Shown: piece after piece, positions 7,908-16,222 of the stretch
Position numbering within the stretch: the first letter of the stretch is position 1
Layout: each line of letters starts with the position of its first letter
From: Agromyces humatus
GTDB lineage: Bacteria > Actinomycetota > Actinomycetes > Actinomycetales > Microbacteriaceae
Reading direction: 5' to 3'
Length of the DNA: 64,000 nt
Assembly (NCBI RefSeq): GCF_021228295.1
Contig: NZ_JAJQPD010000003.1
Location: 1 to 64,000 of the forward strand
Position numbers and translations under genes: made by a program
The notes under the pieces: generated by a model
The model's database searches: none
Told to the model about the DNA's origin: nothing
Seen by the model: the letters and a program-made list of their open reading frames with translations, nothing else

Positions 7908-9199
7908 CGCCCGCTCGCGGCGGCATCGAGAAGTCGTTCGGCGGTGACGGCTCCGGCGAGCAGACGACCGTCGTCGGTGACGAGCACGGTCACGAGCGAG
8001 GTCTGCAGGATGCGCCCGCCATCGACCGGCTGGGTGAGCGTGCCGAGGAGGGCGGCGGCCTCGGGGTCGAGGCCTTCCGTCGCACCCGCACCTGCACCCG
8101 CCATCGGAAGCACGACCACGGTCGACCAGCCCTCGCCGATGACCTCGGGCTGCGGCATCCGATCGCTCGGCTCGCCCGTGCCGGCGGCGTGCTCGGCCTT
8201 GCGCTGCTCGAGTTCGGCGAGCGTCGGGACCGGCACCTCGTGCTCGGTCACGGCCGTGCCCTCGGGGGGAGTGAACGCGAACACCGACGCGTCGGGCGCT
8301 TCGAAGGTCACCTCGGTGAACGCGACGCTGAACGCGGGCTCGCTCGCCCCGCTCGCCGTCACCGATGCGGCGAGCGCGACGCCCGTGTCACCGTCGATCG
8401 ACACCGAGATCTCGCCGACGAGGGTGTCGGCGTCGCGCGGTTCGAGCACGAGCTCGTAGACCTCGCGACCCGCGATGCGCGCGTCGGTGCCGACGCTCAC
8501 CTCGGTGGACTCGTCGAGCTTCGCGAGCGCCTGGTCGAGCACCTCTTCGGGTGTCGGCAGCGGGGTGCCGAACTCGGCCTCGAGCCGGTCGCGCGCCTCA
8601 TCGGCGTGGGCTTCGGCCTGAGCCGAGGCCTCGGCCTTGAGCGCGTCGAGCGCGGCCCGGTCGACCGTGACGTGCGTGGCCGCCTGCTCGCGCGAATCGT
8701 AGATCCACGCTCCCTCATCGGTGAGGTAGACGTTGCGTTCGGCGAGGTCGTCGAGCACCTGCAGACGCGCGTTCGTGCCGTCGAGGTAGACGCGAGCCGT
8801 GTGCGTGCCGGTCGCGAGCGAGATGAGGTCGTCGAGATCGGTGGCGGATGCCGCGTCTCGGGCGGTGCCGTCACCGCTCGAGTCGCCCTGGCCGCTGCCC
8901 GAGCCGAACCCGCCGCTGCTCGCGTCGCCGCCGGCACCGCCGCCCATCGTGCCGGTGAGGCCCGAGAGGTCGGGGAGCCCGAGTTCGGAGGTCTGCTCGA
9001 TCGTGCCCGACAGGGCGTCGACCTCGCTCGCCGACGCGAACTCGAGCAACTCGGCGGGCGTGAGATCGGGCAGGTCGACGGCCGCGCTCGCCTGCATCGG
9101 CACGACCACGACGGCCACCCCGATCGCGATCGGCGCGGCAATGGCGGGGATCCAGCGGCTCAGCCGTCGGGACGCCCCGGAGCCATGTTGGGCGCGCAT
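7904..9199 (-). CDS. LolA/RseB-like secreted or membrane-anchored protein (DUF2092 type)
   Basis: 431 residues. An N-terminal hydrophobic segment (about 14-38, ending ASA) is a signal peptide or anchor. The region from about residue 50 resembles the LolA/RseB half-barrel: EVDALSGTIEQTS, GTHTARVYLDGTNARLQVLD, GAWIYDSREQAATHV, and YELVLEPRDADTLVGEISVSID. A Gly/Ser-rich insert lies at about 85-110. It starts the exporter operon and so may bind a lipid-like or hydrophobic molecule handled by it; that link is inferred. The start is supported by a leaderless -10 box at 9206-9211. Confidence 0.75.
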   Translation of the reverse strand: MRAQHGSGASRRLSRWIPAIAAPIAIGVAVVVVPMQASAAVDLPDLTPAELLEFASASEVDALSGTIEQTSELGLPDLSGLTGTMGGGAGGDASSGGFGSGSGQGDSSGDGTARDAASATDLDDLISLATGTHTARVYLDGTNARLQVLDDLAERNVYLTDEGAWIYDSREQAATHVTVDRAALDALKAEASAQAEAHADEARDRLEAEFGTPLPTPEEVLDQALAKLDESTEVSVGTDARIAGREVYELVLEPRDADTLVGEISVSIDGDTGVALAASVTASGASEPAFSVAFTEVTFEAPDASVFAFTPPEGTAVTEHEVPVPTLAELEQRKAEHAAGTGEPSDRMPQPEVIGEGWSTVVVLPMAGAGAGATEGLDPEAAALLGTLTQPVDGGRILQTSLVTVLVTDDGRLLAGAVTAERLLDAAASGR

Positions 9200-9205
9200 G
9201 CGTTC

Positions 9206-9211
9206 AGGCTA
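9206..9211 (-). promoter_or_regulatory. -10 element of the LolA-like/ABC operon, leaderless
   Basis: On the minus strand TAGCCT ends six bases before the ATG at 9199. Confidence 0.5.
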
Positions 9212-9284
9212 CGCCGCGCCGCGACATCCGTCATCGATCAGCGGTGAACACTCAGGATCCCGGGCGGTCTCGACGCGGCGACCA

Positions 9285-9314
9285 TTGCCACTTGGGCGGC
9301 CCTCGGGCTACGGT
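9285..9314 (+). promoter_or_regulatory. Possible promoter of ggt
   Basis: TTGCCA (9285-9290) and TACGGT (9309-9314) are 18 bases apart, 43 bases before the ATG. Weak but plausible. Confidence 0.35.
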
Positions 9315-9357
9315 GAGGGGCATCGTCGCCGTTGTACCCAGTTCGGGGGGGTTCTTC

Positions 9358-11166
9358 ATGGTCCACGTCATTCATCACTCCGCGTTCCGCGGCCTGAGCC
9401 TCGTGCTGGGCGCCACGCTGGCCGTCGGGGCCGTCGCCGTCGGCGCACCGGCATCCGCGGCCGGGCGGCCCGCGCCGCCTGCCCCATCGACGTCGACGGG
9501 GTACGGCGGGGCCGTGTCCTCCGTCGACGCCGAAGCGAGTGCCGTCGGCCTCGAGGTGCTTCGCAAGGGCGGCAACGCCGCCGACGCCGCCGTGGCGACC
9601 GCCGCGGCGCTCGGCGTCACCGAGCCCTACAGTGCGGGCATCGGCGGCGGCGGGTACTTCGTGTACTTCGATGCCGCGACCGGCGAGGTCACGACGATCG
9701 ACGGACGCGAGACGGCGCCGGCCGCCATGCCGACTGACGCGTTCATCGACCCGGCCACCGGAACGCCCTATCCGTTCGCCGCCGCCGTGTCGTCGGGCCT
9801 GTCGGTCGGCGTCCCGGGCACGGTCGCGACGTGGGAGGCGGCGCTCGACCACTTCGGCACCGAGTCGCTGAAAGAGATGCTGAAGCCGTCGATCCTGCTC
9901 GCCACCCGCGGATTCCGGGTCGACGAGACCTTCGCGCAGCAGACGGCCGCCAACCAGGCGCGGTTCGCCGCATTCCCCGCCACGGCCGAGCTGTTCCTCC
10001 CGAACGACGCCCCGCCGGTGGTCGGCACGACGTTCACGAACCCCGACCTCGCCACGACGCTCCGCGAGATCGCGTTGCGCGGCACCGACGCGTTCTACGA
10101 GGGCGCGATCGCCGACGAGATCGCCGCCATCGCGCAGGACCCGCAGGTCGATCCCGCATCGACGCTGCCCGCGTTCCCCGGCTACCTGACGGCCGACGAC
10201 CTCGCCGACTACACCGTGCTCGAGCAGGATCCGACGCACATCGAGTATCGCGGGCTCGATGTCTACGGCATGGCGCCGTCGTCATCGGGCGGCACCACGG
10301 TCGGCGAGTCGCTGAACATCCTCGAGAACTACGACCTCGCAGGCGAGGCAGTGCCGAAGGCCCTGCACCTCTACCTCGAGGCCACCGCGCACGCCTTCGC
10401 CGACCGCGGCGCCTACGTGGGCGATCCGGCGTTCGTCGACGTGCCGACCGAGACCCTGCTCAGCCAGGACTTCGCCGATGCGCGCGCCTGCGTGATCGAC
10501 CCCGACGCCGCATCGGTCAAGCCCGTCGCCCCCGCACCGCTCGACGCGAGCGGCTGCGATGTCGCGGCGCTCGAGGAGCAGGCCGACACCGAGAACATCT
10601 CGACCACGCACCTCTCGGTCGTCGACCAGTGGGGCAACGCGGTCGCCTACACCCTCACGATCGAGCAGACCGGCGGCTCGGGCATGACGGTGCCGGGGCG
10701 CGGATTCCTGCTGAACAACGAGCTGACGGACTTCAACTTCGCCCCCGCATTCCCGGGCGACCCGAACACCGTCGAGCCCGGCAAGCGTCCGCGGTCGTCG
10801 ATGTCGCCCACGATCGTGCTCGACGACGGCGACGTGCGGTTCGTGGTCGGCTCGCCCGGCGGGTCGATGATCATCACCACCGTCACGCAGGTGCTCATGA
10901 ACCGCATCGACCTCGGCATGTCCCTGCCCGAGGCGGTGGCGGCGCCCCGCGCGTCGCAGCGGAACACCGCGGCAGTCTCGGCCGAGCAGGCGTTCCGCGA
11001 CGTGTTCGAGGCCCAGCTGACCCCCTATGGTCACCAATTCGCGACCGCGGCCGAGATCGGCGCTGTGGCCGCCATCGAGGTCGACGCAGACGGCCTCATG
11101 ACCGCCGCCGCAGAACCCGTGCGACGGGGCGGCGGCACCGGGCTGGTCGTGCGACCGGCCCCCTGA
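9358..11166 (+). CDS. ggt: Secreted gamma-glutamyltransferase
   Basis: 602 residues from the ATG at 9358, chosen for the G-rich ribosome site at 9346-9351 and the signal peptide that follows (cut near APASA). The enzyme hydrolyses or transfers gamma-glutamyl groups from glutathione-like peptides outside the cell. Signatures are EVLRKGGNAADAAVA near the N-terminus, IGGGGYFVY, the autoprocessing site STTHLSVVD with catalytic Thr416 as the N-terminal nucleophile of the small subunit, and the GSPGGSMIITTV oxyanion region. It stands alone between two leftward operons. Release of glutamate is the known family role; a link with the gamma-glutamyl tail of F420 is only a thought. Confidence 0.93.
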   Translation: MVHVIHHSAFRGLSLVLGATLAVGAVAVGAPASAAGRPAPPAPSTSTGYGGAVSSVDAEASAVGLEVLRKGGNAADAAVATAAALGVTEPYSAGIGGGGYFVYFDAATGEVTTIDGRETAPAAMPTDAFIDPATGTPYPFAAAVSSGLSVGVPGTVATWEAALDHFGTESLKEMLKPSILLATRGFRVDETFAQQTAANQARFAAFPATAELFLPNDAPPVVGTTFTNPDLATTLREIALRGTDAFYEGAIADEIAAIAQDPQVDPASTLPAFPGYLTADDLADYTVLEQDPTHIEYRGLDVYGMAPSSSGGTTVGESLNILENYDLAGEAVPKALHLYLEATAHAFADRGAYVGDPAFVDVPTETLLSQDFADARACVIDPDAASVKPVAPAPLDASGCDVAALEEQADTENISTTHLSVVDQWGNAVAYTLTIEQTGGSGMTVPGRGFLLNNELTDFNFAPAFPGDPNTVEPGKRPRSSMSPTIVLDDGDVRFVVGSPGGSMIITTVTQVLMNRIDLGMSLPEAVAAPRASQRNTAAVSAEQAFRDVFEAQLTPYGHQFATAAEIGAVAAIEVDADGLMTAAAEPVRRGGGTGLVVRPAP

Positions 11167-11177
11167 CCCGAATCCGG

Positions 11178-11210
11178 GCTCGCTGAGCCTGTATCCGGTT
11201 CGCTGAGCCC
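11178..11210. repeat. Partial CTGAGCC repeats
   Basis: Two imperfect copies of a GCTCGCTGAGCC-type unit (11181-11192 and 11201-11210) resemble the common Microbacteriaceae element GCTGAGCCTGTCGAAG. A matching CTTCGACAGGCTCAG copy is inside the gene at 59355-60485. Confidence 0.5.
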
Positions 11211-11230
11211 GGAACGTCGCTCAGCGATCA

Positions 11231-11272
11231 GCAGGGCGGCCGGTCGGCCGGGACACCGACCCGCCGCCCTGC
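11231..11272. terminator. Bidirectional terminator between ggt and fgd
   Basis: A perfect 10-bp inverted repeat (11231-11240 with 11263-11272) encloses a second stem GGTCGG/CCGACC (11242-11247 with 11256-11261). It sits between two convergent genes. Confidence 0.75.
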
Positions 11273-11282
11273 AGACTCGGGA

Positions 11283-12305
11283 TCAGAGCGCCCGCAGCCG
11301 CGGCTCGAGGTCGCGTGCGAAGAGCTCTTGGAATCGCCGCTGGTCGTGCCCGGGCGCGTGGAACACCAGGTGGTTGAAGCCCCAGTCGACGTACTGCCTG
11401 ATGCCCGCGACGACCTCGTCGGGGTCGCTGCCCACGATCCAGCGCTTGGCGATCTGCTCGATCGGCAGGGCATCGGCGGCCGCCTCCATCTCGACGGGAT
11501 CGGTGATCGAGTGCTTCTGCTCGGCCGAGAGCGACAGCGGCGACCAGAACCGCGTGTTCTCGAGCGCCGCCGTGGCGTCGGTGTCGTACGAGAGCTTGAT
11601 CTCGATCATGCGGTCGAGCGCGTCGAACGAGCGGTCGTCGCCGCGCGCGGCGAGCCCCTCCTTCACGGCGGGGACCAACTGGTCGACGTAGAGCTCGGCA
11701 CCCTTGCCCGACGTGCAGATGAACCCGTCACCGGCACGGCCGGCGTACTTCGCCACGGTCGGGCCGCCGGCGGCGATGTACACCGGCACCGGGACATCCG
11801 GCCGGTCGTAGATCGACGCGTCATGCGTCGAGTAGTAGTCGCCCTCGAAATTGACCCGGTCGTCCTTCCACAACGCGCGCATCAGGCGCACCGATTCGCG
11901 CAGCCGCGCGAACCGCTCCTTGAACTCGGGCCAGTCCTGCTCGCCCGCGCCGCGGAATCCGGTGGCGATCTCGTTGAGCGCCTCGCCCGTGCCGAAGCCC
12001 GCGATGATGCGCCCCGGATACAGCACGCCGAGCGAGGCGAACGCCTGCGCGAGCACCGCCGGGTTGTACCGGAACGTGGGCGTCATCACGCTCGTGCCGA
12101 TCTTGATCGTCGACGTGCGCTCGCCCACGGCGGCCATCCACGCCAGCGAGAACGGGGCGTGGCCGCCCGCATGCCGCCACGGCTGGAAGTGATCGCTCGT
12201 GAACACCGACTCGAAGCCGTTGGCCTCAGCGGCGACCGCGATCTCGACCAGCTCGCGCGGCGCGAACTGCTCGGCCGAGGCCTTGTATCCGAGGGTGAGC
12301 GTCAT
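11283..12305 (-). CDS. fgd: F420-dependent glucose-6-phosphate dehydrogenase
   Basis: 340 residues; ATG overlaps the cofC stop (TGATG). It oxidises glucose 6-phosphate to 6-phosphogluconolactone and makes F420H2, the reductant for other F420 enzymes. The sequence closely follows mycobacterial Fgd1 throughout: [34 protein letters not shown] with the catalytic-site His of the DHFQPW motif, [17 protein letters not shown] loop, [28 protein letters not shown] and [14 protein letters not shown]. One small insertion near residue 116 distinguishes it. Last gene of the cofE-LLM-cofC-fgd cluster. Confidence 0.96.
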   Translation of the reverse strand: MTLTLGYKASAEQFAPRELVEIAVAAEANGFESVFTSDHFQPWRHAGGHAPFSLAWMAAVGERTSTIKIGTSVMTPTFRYNPAVLAQAFASLGVLYPGRIIAGFGTGEALNEIATGFRGAGEQDWPEFKERFARLRESVRLMRALWKDDRVNFEGDYYSTHDASIYDRPDVPVPVYIAAGGPTVAKYAGRAGDGFICTSGKGAELYVDQLVPAVKEGLAARGDDRSFDALDRMIEIKLSYDTDATAALENTRFWSPLSLSAEQKHSITDPVEMEAAADALPIEQIAKRWIVGSDPDEVVAGIRQYVDWGFNHLVFHAPGHDQRRFQELFARDLEPRLRAL

Positions 12306-13138
12306 CAGGTTCCCTTTCGATCGGCGAGGTGCGCGACGACTTCGGCGGTGTGGTCGCCGACTCCATGGTTCAGCACGGCTTCGAGCGCGTCGACCGTGTC
12401 GACGTCGCGAGTGAGTCCGGTGAGGTCGGATGCCGCGAGCTCGACGAACCCCGCCGCGAGGTGCCGCGCTGCGGAGTCGGGACCGAACTGCGGCTCGAAC
12501 ACGCTGACCGCGCCGCGCGTCGCGGTCGCGAGCGTCGTTCCGGTTCCGTCGGCGTCGCGTGCGAAGGCGAGCGGATGCCGCGACGCGGCCTCGAGCGCGG
12601 CATCGAGCTCGTCGGGGCGAAGGGCGGGCAGGTCTCCCAGCAGCACCGCGACCCCCCACCGCCGGTCGATGAGCGAAGCGTCTCGAGACTCCACCGAGGC
12701 TCGCGCACCGGCCGGGTTTCGAGACGGGCGCTGCGCGCCCTCCTCAACCGGCAGATGCCTCGCGTGCGCGATGCCGTGCGCGATGGCGCGGGTGAGGTTG
12801 CGCGGCCCGTCGACGGGCTCCGCGAGGAACTCGGCCTCGCCGGCGAGCGCAGGGTCGTCGCCGACCACGACGACGTGCCCGACCGACTCCGCCGCGAGCG
12901 CGGCCGCGATCGTGTCGAGCGCGAATGCCCGCGCGAGCATCGCCCTGGCATCGTCGGCGACGGCCGGTGCGAGACGCGACTTGGCCGCCGGAGCCCCCTT
13001 GACCGGGATCACCACGGTCCACGAGGTCGCCTCCGCTGGTCGAGGAGGCCGCGCAGCGGCCGTCTCGAGACCGTCCCGGCGACCCGGGTTTCGAGACGCG
13101 TCCTGCGGGCGCTCCTCAACCCGCGAATGTCGCGTCAC
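12305..13138 (-). CDS. cofC: Phospholactate/phosphoenolpyruvate guanylyltransferase CofC/FbiD
   Basis: 277 residues from a GTG that overlaps the upstream stop (GTGA). It activates the three-carbon phospho-acid with GTP for CofD. The nucleotidyltransferase core is clear: [16 protein letters not shown] (about 41-56), [28 protein letters not shown] and [11 protein letters not shown]. Two stretches are foreign: residues about 6-34 and about 130-157 are encoded by palindromic repeats. The second interrupts the protein just before the conserved [11 protein letters not shown] strand, in what should be a surface loop. If the first is untranslated, GTG codons just before VIPVKG would be the start. Confidence 0.9.
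   Translation of the reverse strand: MTRHSRVEERPQDASRNPGRRDGLETAAARPPRPAEATSWTVVIPVKGAPAAKSRLAPAVADDARAMLARAFALDTIAAALAAESVGHVVVVGDDPALAGEAEFLAEPVDGPRNLTRAIAHGIAHARHLPVEEGAQRPSRNPAGARASVESRDASLIDRRWGVAVLLGDLPALRPDELDAALEAASRHPLAFARDADGTGTTLATATRGAVSVFEPQFGPDSAARHLAAGFVELAASDLTGLTRDVDTVDALEAVLNHGVGDHTAEVVAHLADRKGT
12668..12749. repeat. Palindromic repeat R3 inside cofC
   Basis: A full 35-bp unit (12715-12749, GGTTTCGAGACGGGCG...CCTCAACC) follows a degraded partner containing GTCTCGAGAC (12680-12690). It is in frame and adds about 28 residues, including [12 protein letters not shown], to CofC. Confidence 0.8.
13038..13121. repeat. Palindromic repeat pair R4 at the cofC start
   Basis: Two 35-bp units face each other: GGTCGAGGAGGCC...GTCTCGAGACC (13038-13072) and GGTTTCGAGACGC...CTCCTCAACC (13087-13121). 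They are open in the CofC frame (residues about 6-34). Confidence 0.85.
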
Positions 13139-14133
13139 GAACGCAACCCCGGCAGCACCTCGCGGCCGAACACCTCGAGGAACTCGCGCTGGTCGCGACC
13201 CGCGTTGTGCAGGTAGATGCGGTCGAAGCCGAGATCGAGGTGGCGTTGGATGGCCGCGCGGTGCACGTCGGGGTCGGCCGAGACGACCATGCGGTCGGTG
13301 AAGTCCTCGGGTCGCACGGTGCGGGCGAACTGCTCGAATTCGAAGGGCGAGCGGATGTCGCTTCTCGGGAACCGCATGCCGCCGTTCGGCCACTCGGTGA
13401 GCGCGTTGCGCATCGCCTGCTCGTCGGTCTCGGCCCACGACAGGTGCAGTTGCAGCACCTTCGGCATCGCGTCGGCGTCGCGGCCCCCTTCGCGGGCCCC
13501 ATCGTGGAAGCGGGCGAGCAGTGTTGCGAGCTTCTCGATCGGAGCACCCGTCGTGATCATGCCGTCGACCGTGCGGCCGGCGCGGCGCGCGGTGATCGGG
13601 CCCGACGCGGCGACGAGGATCGGCGGGGCGACGCTCGGCATCGTCCAGAGCCGAGCCGCCTCGAGGGTGAAATGCGGGCCCGAGTGGCGAACATCGCGGC
13701 CGGCGATCGACCCCGAGAAGAGCTTCCTGATGAGGTCGACGGCCTCGAACATGCGGTTGATGCGCTCGGGCGCCTCGGGCCAGTACGCGCCGACGATGTG
13801 CTCGTTGAGCGCGTCGCCCGAACCGATGCCGAGCCAGGTTCGCCCGGGATAGAGCGCAGCCTGGGTCGCCGCCGCCTGCGCGACGACGGCCGGATGCATG
13901 CGGAACGTCGGCGTCGTCACGCCCGGGCCGAGGTCGCCTGTCGTGCGCGAACCGATCGCCGCGAGCACACTCCAGACGAACGAGGATTCGCCCTGCGACG
14001 GCACCCACGGCTGGAAGTGGTCGCTCGCCATCGTGCCCCGGAACCCGTGCGCCTCGGCGAGGGCCGCGTACTCGACCGCCTCGGCAGGTGGGAAGCGCTC
14101 GAGCATCGCGGCGTATCCGATGTGGGCTGGCAC
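13135..14133 (-). CDS. LLM-class F420-dependent oxidoreductase (G6PDH-like family)
   Basis: 332 residues, GTG start supported by a -10 box six bases upstream and by the conserved IGYAAMLERFPPAE opening. It is a TIM-barrel luciferase-like enzyme of the F420 family close to Fgd: MASDHFQPWVPSQGESSFVW, GPGVTTPTFRMHPAVVAQ, WLGIGSGDALNEH and DRIYLHNAGRDQREFLEVFG. The glucose 6-phosphate-binding residues of true Fgd are not conserved, so the substrate is unknown. It sits between cofE and cofC, with its stop overlapping the cofC start. Confidence 0.88.
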   Translation of the reverse strand: MPAHIGYAAMLERFPPAEAVEYAALAEAHGFRGTMASDHFQPWVPSQGESSFVWSVLAAIGSRTTGDLGPGVTTPTFRMHPAVVAQAAATQAALYPGRTWLGIGSGDALNEHIVGAYWPEAPERINRMFEAVDLIRKLFSGSIAGRDVRHSGPHFTLEAARLWTMPSVAPPILVAASGPITARRAGRTVDGMITTGAPIEKLATLLARFHDGAREGGRDADAMPKVLQLHLSWAETDEQAMRNALTEWPNGGMRFPRSDIRSPFEFEQFARTVRPEDFTDRMVVSADPDVHRAAIQRHLDLGFDRIYLHNAGRDQREFLEVFGREVLPGLRS

Positions 14134-14139
14134 CCCTCC

Positions 14140-14145
14140 ATCCTC
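14140..14145 (-). promoter_or_regulatory. -10 element of the LLM-cofC-fgd operon, leaderless
   Basis: Minus-strand GAGGAT ends six bases before the GTG at 14133. It lies next to repeat R5. Confidence 0.4.
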
Positions 14146-14166
14146 TCGCGGATCAGGATGCTCGTG

Positions 14167-14252
14167 GGTTGAGGAGGCGCGCCAGCGCCGTCTCGAAACC
14201 CGCCCACCCGAACAACGGGGTTTCGAGACGCTGGTCGCGAGGCGGCGCTACT
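14167..14252. repeat. Palindromic repeat pair R5 between cofE and the LLM gene
   Basis: A full 34-bp unit (14167-14200, GGTTGAGGAGGCGC...GTCTCGAAACC) faces a second unit (14219-14252) whose outer half is altered and runs into the cofE stop codon at 14248. This copy is essentially intergenic. Confidence 0.85.
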
Positions 14253-15021
14253 CGGCGAGCGGGCCCTCGGCCTGCGCCTCGTCGAAGCCGGCGCGGTAGC
14301 CCTCGTCGTAGGCCTCATCGGCACCCTGCCGGAACAGGTCGCGCTCGGGCGGCCGCTGGATCGACCGCGCTCCGGGCAGGTCGAGGTCGCCGACGTACCG
14401 GCCGAGGCCGCGCACGACCGCCACGGGCACCCCGGCGGACTTGCCCTTGACGAGTTCGGCCGCACCCGCGAGCTGGTCGGCGACGCACGGCATCGTGACG
14501 GCGAGGGCCTTGCCCGAGGCATCCGCCTGCCCGCGGAGGTCGTCGAAGACGTGCACTCCGGCGGCACCGATCGCGATGTCGGTCTGGCCCTCGCGCCACG
14601 GCCGACCGAGCGTGTCCGAGAGGATCACGCCGACGCGCGCGCCCGTGAGCGCGCGCAGGCCGGTCGCGAGCGCCCGCGCGGATGCGTCGGGGTCGACCGG
14701 CAACAGCAGCACCGTGCCCTCGGGCGAGTTCGAGGCGTCGACGCCCGCCGCCGCGCCGATGATGCCCTGGCGGTTCTCGACGATGCGCGTGACGCCGCCC
14801 TCGTGCTGGCGGGTCGCGACGACCCGCACGGTCTCGCCGGTGATCGCCTGCTCGCGGTCGGCGGCCCGCACGATGCGTCCTTCGGCCTTCGAGACGATCT
14901 TCGACGTCACGACGAGGATGTCGCCGTCGTCGAGCGTCGTCGCGCCGGCGATGACCGCGGCGAGGTCATCGCCCGGTGCGATCTCGGGAATGCCCTCGAC
15001 ACCCTCGATGCGGTATTCCAC
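14248..15021 (-). CDS. cofE: F420-0:gamma-glutamyl ligase CofE
   Basis: 257 residues from a GTG. It adds L-glutamate residues to F420-0 using GTP. Family motifs are [72 protein letters not shown] and [15 protein letters not shown]. It has only the ligase domain; the C-terminal flavin domain of mycobacterial FbiB, which reduces dehydro-F420-0, is absent. The last 30 residues are acidic and Gly/Ala-rich. No clear promoter was seen; a GAGG lies about 10 bases upstream of the start. Confidence 0.95.
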   Translation of the reverse strand: MEYRIEGVEGIPEIAPGDDLAAVIAGATTLDDGDILVVTSKIVSKAEGRIVRAADREQAITGETVRVVATRQHEGGVTRIVENRQGIIGAAAGVDASNSPEGTVLLLPVDPDASARALATGLRALTGARVGVILSDTLGRPWREGQTDIAIGAAGVHVFDDLRGQADASGKALAVTMPCVADQLAGAAELVKGKSAGVPVAVVRGLGRYVGDLDLPGARSIQRPPERDLFRQGADEAYDEGYRAGFDEAQAEGPLAE

Positions 15022-15140
15022 TGCCGACCGCCCTCCGCTCGTGCTGCCTCGATCCTTGCAGCACCTGGCACGCCGATGCCAGAATTCGGCTGGTGGGGCG
15101 TTTCTCCGCGGCCGGACGGCCCGGGGAGAGGGGAGCCGGC

Positions 15141-15536
15141 ATGACCGAGGCAGTCCAGCCGTACGACCCGAACCCCGCCCCCCCGCCGCTGAAGCGGCCC
15201 GTCGTCGTGTGGGACCTCGTGCTCACCATCGTGCTGCTGGTGCTGATGGTCGGCGCGGCGCTCGTCGCGTCGTTCCTCTCGTTCTTCCTCGCGTTCGCGA
15301 GCGACTCGTGCGGCGCGAGTTCGGTCTGCGACTACGACCGCATCGCAACCGGAATGCTCGTCGCGATGATCGGGCCGCTCATCGTGGGGCTGTTCGCACT
15401 CGTCGCCGCCGTCATCGTGCTGGTGCTCAAGCGCATCGCGTTCTGGATCCCGATCGTCGGGATCGTGCTGATCGCCGCGGTCTTCGTCGGGGCCGTCGCC
15501 CTGACCGCGTCGGGCGTGCAACCGGTGAGCTCATGA
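15141..15536 (+). CDS. Small membrane protein, three helices
   Basis: 131 residues from the ATG at 15141, with a purine-rich ribosome site at 15126-15135. A short Pro-rich cytoplasmic tail ([11 protein letters not shown]) is followed by three hydrophobic helices (about 24-50, 70-92, 97-120). Two cysteines flank the [12 protein letters not shown] loop and may form a disulfide outside. I do not recognise a named function; such proteins are frequent in Microbacteriaceae. The stop overlaps the next ATG. Confidence 0.75.
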   Translation: MTEAVQPYDPNPAPPPLKRPVVVWDLVLTIVLLVLMVGAALVASFLSFFLAFASDSCGASSVCDYDRIATGMLVAMIGPLIVGLFALVAAVIVLVLKRIAFWIPIVGIVLIAAVFVGAVALTASGVQPVSS

Positions 15537-16069
15537 ACCCCCGTCACGCCGGCCCGATCGCACCGGAGCCGGCCCCCGAGGACGGACGTGACGAGACGCC
15601 GAACGAGCGCAGCGACCGCAACTGGAACGACATCCTCCAAGAGCTGCGGGTCGCACTCAACGGCACGCAGCTCATCGGCGGATTCCTGCTCGCGGTCGCA
15701 TTCCAGCCCCGATTCGACGAGCTCGACGCCTACCAGCTCACCCTGTACCTCGTGCTGGTGACGCTGGCCGGCCTCGCGACGGTCGTCGGCCTCGCCCCGG
15801 TGACGCTGCACCGCACACTCTTCCGACGACAGGTGAAGGAACGCGTCGTGCGCATCGGCAACCGGCTCCTCATCGGGCACCTCGTCGTCGTCGCGCTCCT
15901 CGTGATCGGGGTGGCCAGCCTGATCTTCGACTGGACACTCTCGCGCACCGCCGGGATCATCGCACTGGTCGTCGGCGTGATCGTGCTCGTCGCGCTCTGG
16001 GTCGTGCTGCCGCGCCTCGAGCTCGTGACGGGCGGAGAAGACGACCGCGCGGACATCGCGGCGGAGTAG
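15533..16069 (+). CDS. DUF6328-type membrane protein
   Basis: 178 residues, ATG overlapping the previous stop (ATGA). After a polar N-terminus the segment NWNDILQELRVALNGTQLIGGFLLAVAFQPRF is typical of the DUF6328 family, followed by LYLVLVTLAGLATVVGLAPVTLHRTLFR and two more helices, four in all. The family role is unknown. Coupling with the 15141 gene suggests they act together. Confidence 0.8.
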   Translation: MNPRHAGPIAPEPAPEDGRDETPNERSDRNWNDILQELRVALNGTQLIGGFLLAVAFQPRFDELDAYQLTLYLVLVTLAGLATVVGLAPVTLHRTLFRRQVKERVVRIGNRLLIGHLVVVALLVIGVASLIFDWTLSRTAGIIALVVGVIVLVALWVVLPRLELVTGGEDDRADIAAE

Positions 16070-16163
16070 GGGTGGAGCCGATCTGCGGCGGGGTTGCCCG
16101 TGCCGCGCGTCGGTTCGGAAACGATTCCCGTTCGGGGGGTGGCGCGGGGGACTCAGGAGTCCT

Positions 16164-16169
16164 TACGAT
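16164..16169 (+). promoter_or_regulatory. -10 element upstream of the cell-wall-binding protein gene
   Basis: TACGAT lies seven bases before an ATG (16177) that opens only a three-codon frame (M-C-V-stop). The real gene starts at 16223 with its own ribosome site, so the transcript would have a 46-nt leader with a minimal upstream frame. Confidence 0.4.
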
Positions 16170-16222
16170 GCCGCCTATGTGCGTCTGAAATCGGCGCCCG
16201 AACCCCTACGAAGGACGATTCA

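Noticed and set aside
6513..8459. Long rightward open frame opposite the ABC exporter genes
   Set aside because: Arg/Ala/Gly-rich nonsense product antisense to two genes with intact motifs; long antisense frames are expected at this GC content.
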